Shown here: in pieces, positions 52,101 through 61,100 of the stretch
Layout of the letters: each line of letters opens with the position of its first letter
Position numbering within the stretch: position 1 is the first letter of the stretch
Source of the DNA: Marthasterias glacialis
Lineage: Eukaryota > Echinodermata > Asteroidea > Forcipulatida > Asteriidae
Reading direction: 5' to 3'
Assembly: GCA_911728455.2 (NCBI GenBank)
Contig: OU452226.1
Coordinates: 20,849,938 to 20,913,937 of the forward strand
Length of the DNA: 64,000 bases
Translations under genes and position numbers: made by a program
Notes under the pieces: model-generated
Databases searched by the model: none
Seen by the model: the letters and a program-made list of their open reading frames with translations, nothing else
What the model was told of the DNA's origin: nothing

Positions 52101-55100
52101 ATGGATAAAATACATGTTATATAAAAAGACACTGTAGACATGTAGGCTCGTAAAGCTAAGTGGAAACCTTGGAAGTGCTAGAACCATCCATAGATGGGTT
52201 GCAATAGATGCCATCTTTGATGACAATTTCTATTTTGTCCTGTAGCCGCGTCAAGCTCTGTAAATTTCAACGTAGCTTGAGTTGCTTACCAACCAATCAT
52301 GGAAGGAGTTTATAAAAAACGTATGTGTACCGCGTGCAGTACTGAGCCATAACGCACAGTTGTGCGCTAAACAATGAGCAGTCATTACCATCAGAGATTG
52401 CTGATTTTCCCATTGTTGAAGTCATGTGCAACTCATCTATACGTGTTGTGTGCAAATCCTCTCTTTAGATTTCGACCACATGGGACAAATCGCTGCAGGC
52501 TCTCTTCGGGTAAAAGTGGCTGATGTATCACATACATGTTAGATAAAATGACATGGTAGACATGTAGGCTAGCAATTCTACTGGAAACCTTGGGAGTGCT
52601 AGAACCATCTGTACATGATGTGCACAGATGCTCTCTCTAGACTTTGACCACATTAGTCAAATGGCTGCAGGCTCTACATATTGATGGCTACCTTGTACTG
52701 TATACTGAATGCATGCACCTGGCTCCAGTGGCGTAATTAAGAGGGGGGGGGCACGGGGCCCCCAAGTGATGTCCGTGCCCCCTCCCCCCCCCCCCTCCGG
52801 GTGCCCCCCATTTGAAATCTGGACTTTTGAGATTAAAAAATACCCACAATAAAACGTACATTTTATGAGCTTTTATGTAGTAATTTCAATGTTTTTAAAA
52901 ACTATTTTGTATTATTTACACACAGAATGTATTTTGTTTTACCTCAACACGTCAGAAGAGTGCTGAAAAGTGGCTTGTTTAGGAAAAATACAAACAGAAA
53001 CTGCAGTTTTAATTGGCCAAAAGTGCCCCCCCAGGAAAAATGGTGCACCCCCCCCCCTTGTGCCCCCCTAAAATGTTACCCCAGTTACGGTGCTGCGTGG
53101 CTCAGGAAGCTATGGAGCACAACTAATGATAGGATTCTTGCTTCATTTATTTTTCAGTTGTTGTTGCTTGAGAAATACCGTGTTGTCAGGAGACCAGGGA
53201 ATGAGAGATCCTTCAATGTGTTCTACAGCCTCTTGGCAGGAGTTGATGAAACTACTGCGTAAGTAGTTCTCCAAGTGTCTTCAAGACTCAATTCGACTCA
53301 ATTCAAACTCACATTTATGTCCATACCAAATAAAAAGTAAATCGAACAGAAAGTACATGAGGAAGTAAATGGAATTATCAACAAGATGTGAGAAGGGAAA
53401 TAAATGTTGGTATGGAGGCATCTTCTAGAAGCCTAGGCTTGTGGTGAGATGCCTTAGATGGACTAATACAGAACGAAATCACAAAGAAGAACCCACAGAC
53501 AGTTGGATCATGCTCAACATCTGAGACCAAAACAAAATATATTTTTCTGCATAATTAGTACATGGACTTTATCTTTTCTCTATTATATTTAATTCATTAA
53601 AGGGGCTGTGTCGTCATGATCGTAGTCTGCCTGTTTCTGGGCCCAGAATCATGAACTCTCATCCAGTTACTGCACGCGCCCGCCTCGACCGTCATATCAC
53701 AAAGGGCGCCGTCATTATTATTCTGTGATGTGACCGCCACTCGTGCGCGTGTGCGTGCAATAACAGATTGGGAGGTCATAATTCAGTCTAGCCACAGACT
53801 CGCTGTGATCATGACGACACAGCCCCTTTAACCAGAACCATCCCTAACCCTTCAAAATCCAAACGCATGTTTTGTGTGACTCTGTTGGACGGACTCGGAC
53901 TTGGGTGTGTTTTGGCGACTCCGACCAAAAAACATTTTAGAACTCTGCAAAGCTCAAAATGCTAAAATCAATAACGGAAGATTAGGTTATAGGGTAAGCA
54001 TTTTTGCGAGTTTGTTTCAGCCCTGGTGACGTAGATGTAGCTGTTCCGACCAAACTGTATTCTGAAATATTTTGAGAATTTGGGCTCTAAAGAGATGTAC
54101 CTACGTCGTCACCAAGAGTTTGTGGTTACCGAGAATAGAGGGGAAAAAATGCAGATTTTGTTTCATCTCACTCAAGTAAAATTAAACAATTGTATTTGCA
54201 GGAAAGAGCTGTTTCTAAACAATCTATCAACTAGCAATGTTTATGTCACTCCATTGGAGAGGGTAAGTTGACACATTACTTTTATTGTTATTATTATTAT
54301 GTCTTTCTGGTAATAAAACCAAGGGACCCTTAAAAGTGCCTTGCACTGTGACCCGTAGGCCTGAAGATACCTGTGTAGAGAAGATGTTGAAGAAATGTCA
54401 GTTTTAGATGTGGGAGGAAACCCCAAACAGGGAAAACCCACGCAATCAGGTAGGGACTGAAAACCCAATCCACATGCAAGGCTCCAGTCCGGGATTCAAA
54501 CTGGGGTCCACAGAGGTGAAAGGCTGGGAAAGAAACCATTATTACCATAAACAAGCCACACTTTGGAGGAGTTGGAGGGGAGGTTGGGGTGAGGGGGGGG
54601 GGGGGAATTTGGGGCTGTGTTAGGCCACCAAGGATTTTGGGCCAATTAAGTGATGGCCCTGCAGTCGATTTTACGAAGCGCTAAGATCAATCTTAAGATA
54701 AGTAAATGTATGAATCAATATTAATTGCTAAAGAAAGTGTGATGTCACAATGCAAATCACTATGCATCTTAAAGTTTGGAGGTTTCCTAAGTTAGGAAGA
54801 GTTTGGTGAAATTGACTGCTGAAATATAGAAAAAAAAGGTAGTCTGATGATTTAATTTGCTCGAATGTCCTCTTAAAAATGGCTTTTTTAACTGATGCAC
54901 AACCTGTGTAGTATGATGGGTCAGTACTAATCTCTAATACTAATGGAGCAAAATTGCTTCTTGTCGGGTTTTGTCACGTAATTTGGTACGTCCTCTAGTG
55001 ATTGTGGCTTAAAAAACACCATCTCATTAACTCTCCCGTTTTGTGTGTGGTCATATTACAGTCTGAAGACAGACAACCTGCTGTGACGGCATGGAATAAG

Positions 55101-58100
55101 ATCTTACACGCTTGCAGTGTGCTGGGTTTCTCAAGTGACAACTGTAAGACACTGTGGAGTGTCTTGGCTGCAATTATACACTTAGGAGCAGCTGGGGCCG
55201 TTAAAGGTATGCCTGCAGTCTTTATTTCTTGAAGAAAAAAAAATCCTGCTTGCCAACCAGAATGACCGGTGGTGTAAATGCTGAGTCGATCTCAAAGGCT
55301 TTCTATCTCTGTCTGTGCTCTGTGGTCATACATGGGTCGATTTGGGTGGCTGGCTACCAAAAGGCGCCTTTACCTGCCCATGTCCTTCGAAATGCAGCTT
55401 CGAGTAAGGATGATTAGCCTTCCTAATTATTATTGTTATTTGTATTATTACTTCTGTGTTCGAACTGAATAATTTTAAAATCATCTTTTACCTTTGTTTT
55501 CTGTTTTTTTTTTTTTTTTAGGGTCAGGAAGCAACAAAGCTCAGTTCCGCAAACCTGCAGAGGCCCAGAAGGCGGCTTTTCTCCTGGGTTCCACCCTAGA
55601 GGAGCTCGCTAAGAACACCTTCAGCCCCCGTATGATGGGGAATGCATCCCGTAATGCATTAAGGCCTGTTGCTCCCGAGCCTATGATGGATCAAGGAGGT
55701 ACTGCCCAGGAGGCTCTGGAAGGGATGATGGTTGGACTGTACGGAGAGCTGGTCAATGCAGTAGTCGCTCTCATTAACAGGTAGGGAGCTTAAGTCATTA
55801 AGCCCGGCAGCTTTGTCCTCCGGCTGGCAAGCTGGGCCCAAATTCATGGCTCTGCTTACTGCATCATTCTGCGCTTACGAAGACCATTCGCCGCTTACGA
55901 GGTCAGCGCCGAATTTCTGCGCTAGCTGCGTAAGCACGGAATCCTTAGTTACGTGAACTACACACGCGCACAAGCAAAAATTCCTTGCTAACCCGTGAAA
56001 TACGCTTAGTAAGTGCGGAATTTTCTGCTTCCGCAAGCGCCGATTTTTTGCTTACGGTAAGCAGAGCCATGAAATTGGGCCCTGTACGTACAACATGAAT
56101 CCCAGAAGAAGGTTTTAAGAGCAAAAATGGCTACAGTCTTTAAAGATTGATAAATTATAGATTAAAATACTATAAAACTAACAAATATTGTCAAGGTATT
56201 ATTTTCTTGTTCTTTTCCAAAATTGAAAACGTTTTTCGCTGACTAATAAATTTGAACGAAAAATGATTTGAAACGTAACGAATTCTGTCAGGGTACAACT
56301 TTGCATGTTAACTTGTTTGTGGCATTCTGCCGGCCGACCAATGTTTTAGTGATCTTTGATAATTACCAAGTTTTAGTCCAGTCAAGTTTCTACCCGGTAG
56401 TATACACGCGCATCCTGCGTAAAGTTTGTTTCGAAGTGATGTCACAGTCCAGAGATCTTATCAGTCAGAGACAACAGGTCCTGCCATCTCACTCCTAACC
56501 CTTTATCTTATTTTTTTAACGGAATGTGTGTTCACACTGCCAGGCAAAAGTGTCCTCTGTTTTAGGTTTAGATTGCACATTTTCTCCTTGTAATTCTTGT
56601 ACATGTACATAATAATAATAGTACACAGTTTTTATATAGCGCTTTACCACACCCGATGGGCGTCTCAAAGCACTCAGTATTTTTTCCTGCAAGGTATGAT
56701 GAGTTACGTTTTTGAAGTATGAGACCTTTTCCTTTACATGGCACCATGTAATGGTTCACAAGGTGCTGTGGCGCAATCTGCAGCCGATCAAACCAGGAAC
56801 ACCGGGGCGGACCCCTTCTCTTTTCAATAAGTGCACTGGGTTCTTTTACGTGCATTACACAACACACGGGACCAACAGTTTTACGTCCCATCCGAAGAAT
56901 GCAGCAATAACGGTTAAGTGTCTTGCTTAAGGACACAATTGTCACGACCGGAACTCAAACCCACACTCTGCTGATCAGAAACACCAGAGTCCGGTGTTCT
57001 TATCCGTTCGGCCAAGGCACGTCACAAATGGCGATTGAAACAATTTAGCCCCAAACTGTCCAAACTGAAGTTCTTGGGTGATTATGAAAGTGTTTACTCC
57101 AAGTAAACCCTCATCTACACAGTACACACACGTACTCTGTACACATTATTAGTACTAGTGGCACACACAACCTGTGCAGTTAAATGGTTTCAAATGGTCG
57201 GTCAACTCTTTGGAAAAAGTTGCCAAGACATGCAAGAGATTGCCACTTTTCCTCCCTACATGCCCTAAATATTAAAGTCATTTAATGTAATTAATGTAAT
57301 TTTTGTACAGCTCCGTGTTTTTAATTTGTAAACGATGTAGCAATTTAGCCTATGGGCTACAAATGCATTGTGTTTTAATAAACCAGAAATAAAAATAATA
57401 ATGACAAATTTCTTACAGGTCTCTATCGAGTTCTTACCGTACCATGTCGTCCATTATCGTTGTGGATCTCCCAGGATTTCAGAACCCTGCTGCATCGGGA
57501 CGGCAAGGGGGCGCATCGTTCCATGATCTCTGCATCAACTACGCACAGGAGAGGATGCAGTTACTATACCATGATTCCATGTTCACCACGCAGCAGGATA
57601 AATACGCACAGGTTCGGGATCTTGAAGTTGGCTGGTAGAATTATCAATTTGAAACTAATTTTTTCTATAAAAAAAGAAGTAACTGAGGTATTGATGAAGG
57701 GTGGAATGTTATCCAGCTTCAGTTTAGGAAAGGGTTCCTAAATAGGAAGGATTCTATTGCCCATCAACCAACTCAGTTCTTGCTTCTTACACCATGGAAA
57801 GCTTCAAATCTTTTTGAAATCTCCCTAGTTTGAATATGAAAGAAATAAAGAGCAAAATGAGGTTGATCATATTATTTTCTTAAAAATGAACGACTTTACC
57901 ATTTACAGGTGTGAGTTAACAATTAGCACTTTCTTTTGTTAACAGGAGAACATTGATTGTCAGTTTGAGCAGGCTGAGTCTACACCAGACAGCATGGTTC
58001 GTCTCATGGATAAACAACAAGGACTGGTAGGTTTCACCTTACTGTACAAACAAACGCTGTGCATGCCGCATTCGAAATGCATTCAGACTTTGTTGTGTAC

Positions 58101-61100
58101 AGAGTATAACATCTTGTTCAACTAGTGCCAACTCTGCATCTAAGAACTTTTTGTTTGTTTACTATTACTTAACATTCATAGACACCCCAGACAGTTTGAG
58201 CAATCTTACAGTTGTAGAGAGGTCACACGACCCTATTTCACCATCTTCAATTCTTTCCTTATCACAGGGGACTTTCGTCAACCAAGGTTCCCCCCAATTA
58301 GCTCTCAAGCCTTAGCACAAAGGCCACTTCTAATAAAGCTGTAGTTTTGTTCATGTTCACCCTCCATCCCCAAGTTTACAGTGATCAGATCTTTCCAGTG
58401 GCGGTAAAATAACATACGGTTGCTACTATGGAATCCCTTCAAATTGGAGTGGAAAGATCCAAAATGCCAAACACCTATGGAGCGTCATACGGTTGTTGTG
58501 TACAAAAAGTGTTTGAGTTTATAGATCACACTGAGGAAACAAGGACCATGAACTTGAACAGTTATTGGCCGAGCTCCATGACTTTTCGAATCTATGAAAG
58601 GAAAATCAATAAGTAAGAAAATTGGTATGTATTAATTCTCAGTAGGAATTGAAATTTTGCATGGAGGAGATACAATCTAGTAAGGTTTGCGGTGACACCA
58701 TGTAATAATCTATTATTTTCTACAAAACAATATCTTCAAGGTTAGTAGTAGAGTTTGTAAAAATGGACTTTGAACGAAAGCTTTCTGTTGTGTAAGAATG
58801 TTTGCTTCACGCTTGAGTGGTCAAACAAAATGGTCTCCAACGGTTGCTTATATCCAAATATTTCTGTAATGAAAGGGTTAATCTCAGAATGAAGGCACAG
58901 TGGAGCTGTTTAAGGCCGATTATGGAAAACGCGCAATCGACGCTCCTTGCCGTTTGTGGTGGCACGCACGTTTGCTGATAACGTGTAATGTAATACATAC
59001 TGGTACTCAATTTTAAATCTGTTTAATTGGAAAATAGAAAGATTGCAAAGTTCCGCTACACACAACCCTTAAGCGTTGCGTTCAGTTAAACCCCCAGCTC
59101 AACATTGGTAAAGAGGAAAAACATAAATGTTCACAGATTTACGTATACCTTACATGGTATAAAGAAAATGATGGTAGAAATGTTTCCTGGAAATAGTTCT
59201 GCCTAAAGTGTTATCATTTTTAATTAATAAATGAAACAAGTTCCAAAAAAAGTTTTTGTCTCGGGGAGATGAAACTCTACCTAAAGGAATGCATACAAAA
59301 ATGCTCAATGCATTTTTACCGCTTTCTCGCAAATGAAACAACGAAATGAGCTAACAAATTCACAGATTGGTTTTATTACAAGTATCTTGATTTGGGCAAA
59401 GAATGCAAGAATTTACAGCCAGTTTACCAATGTTGGGGCTTTAAATGCCTTGTGAAACCGGGCCCTTAGACAGGAATGTAAATTTTATGAAACTGACAAA
59501 GCAAAATATTCACAAATTTTTACTTTCTTTAACAAAAAGGGTATTATATCCTCAGCTCAATATTGGTTAGAAAGAAAAACATAAATTTTCACAGGTTTAC
59601 ATGTAGGTATACCTTATATTGATATAAAGATAATGATGGTAGAAAACATTCCTTGAAACATTACTGCCTGAAGTGTTATCGTTTTTGAATAATAATTGAA
59701 ATCAGATTCAAAAATTGACTTTTGTCTTATGAGACCAAAACTCTGCCAAAAGATGCACACAAAAATGCTGAATAACTTTTACCGTTTTCTCGCAAATGAA
59801 ATAACGAAATCAGCTCAAAGTTTCACAGGTTGGTTTTATTACAAATATCTTGATTTGTGCAGAGAATGAAAGCATTTACAGACACTTTACCAATAATGAG
59901 CTTGGGCTTAAAAATGAGAATAAAGTGACACGGTCTGAAACAGCCATTTATTTTGCCATTGTAGATGCGTACTTCTAACTTGGACCTCCGAGATGTAGAT
60001 CAGAAAGGGTTGCTATGGTTACTTGATGAGGAATCCATCTTCCCTGGAGCCAATGATGATAGCTTTATGGAGAGGATTTATGTCCACTATGGTGAACAAG
60101 CCACTAAGAGTAAGTCTGATTCCAAATAAAACATAATAATAAGTTTGTTTATATTGTGCTGATTCCAACCTTGCCTGTTCAAAGGCGAATTACAATCTGT
60201 ATGGGGGCTTCAGCCAAGCCCTAGCATGGATCATCCAGTCTCCAAGCTAATCATTCACATGAACCATCTCTGTCCTCACAGGTACCCATTTACTCCTGGG
60301 TGGAGAAAAGCAATTACAGTAAAGTGTCTTGCTCAAGGACACAAGTGTCATAACCGGGATTCGAACCCACACTCTGCTGATCAGAAACACCAGAGCTTGA
60401 GTCCGGTGCTCTTATCCGCTCGGCCACGACATGCCACAATACTATATTCAATTTGTCTTCTGACGTGTCATTCTTTTGCAGAGGATTGTTTACTGAGAGG
60501 TTGCAGAGAGAAGAACAATTTCATCTTGAATCATTTCCAGCAGACGACACCAATCCAGTATAACGCCACCGGCTGGCTCAAGGCATCCAGGGAGCACCCA
60601 GTGGTCAGAATGGCCATCGTCATACTCCAAGAATCACAAAAGTAAGTCCTCTCAAAAATTCCCAGAGAATTTTTCTCATGGCCTCGCGTTTCCACCATAG
60701 CGGAGTCTTTATCAGCACAACACACACATAGATACAAGTATTAATATATGTAATAATCGTACTTTATAAGTACTGTATAGAGATCGAAATATGGTAAAAC
60801 CCAAAATATTATTGTGTGCTCAATTCTGTGCATGTCCTCTACGTCAGCTGTAGACTTAGAGTATCATACAAAATGGCAGCGCTCATGAATAGACCGATCC
60901 ATTAAGCCCCGCCTCCCTTTGCAACTGCCTAGCAAAAGCACATGGTGTGACTTTTTTGCCACGATCGCAGTGGTGGTTCGGTCGTGGCCCCACACACGTA
61001 TCGGATACACACCCCACATGTACATGGTTATCGTGAACGGTATGGATTTAGTTTTGTGGCCTTTTGAGCAGTGCCTTGAGTCCAAAGAGCAATACAGACA

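Noticed and set aside
52927-53262. 111-codon frame extending upstream of exon 6
   Set aside because: The upstream part is hAT-like MITE sequence; the coding part begins at the acceptor 53157/53158.
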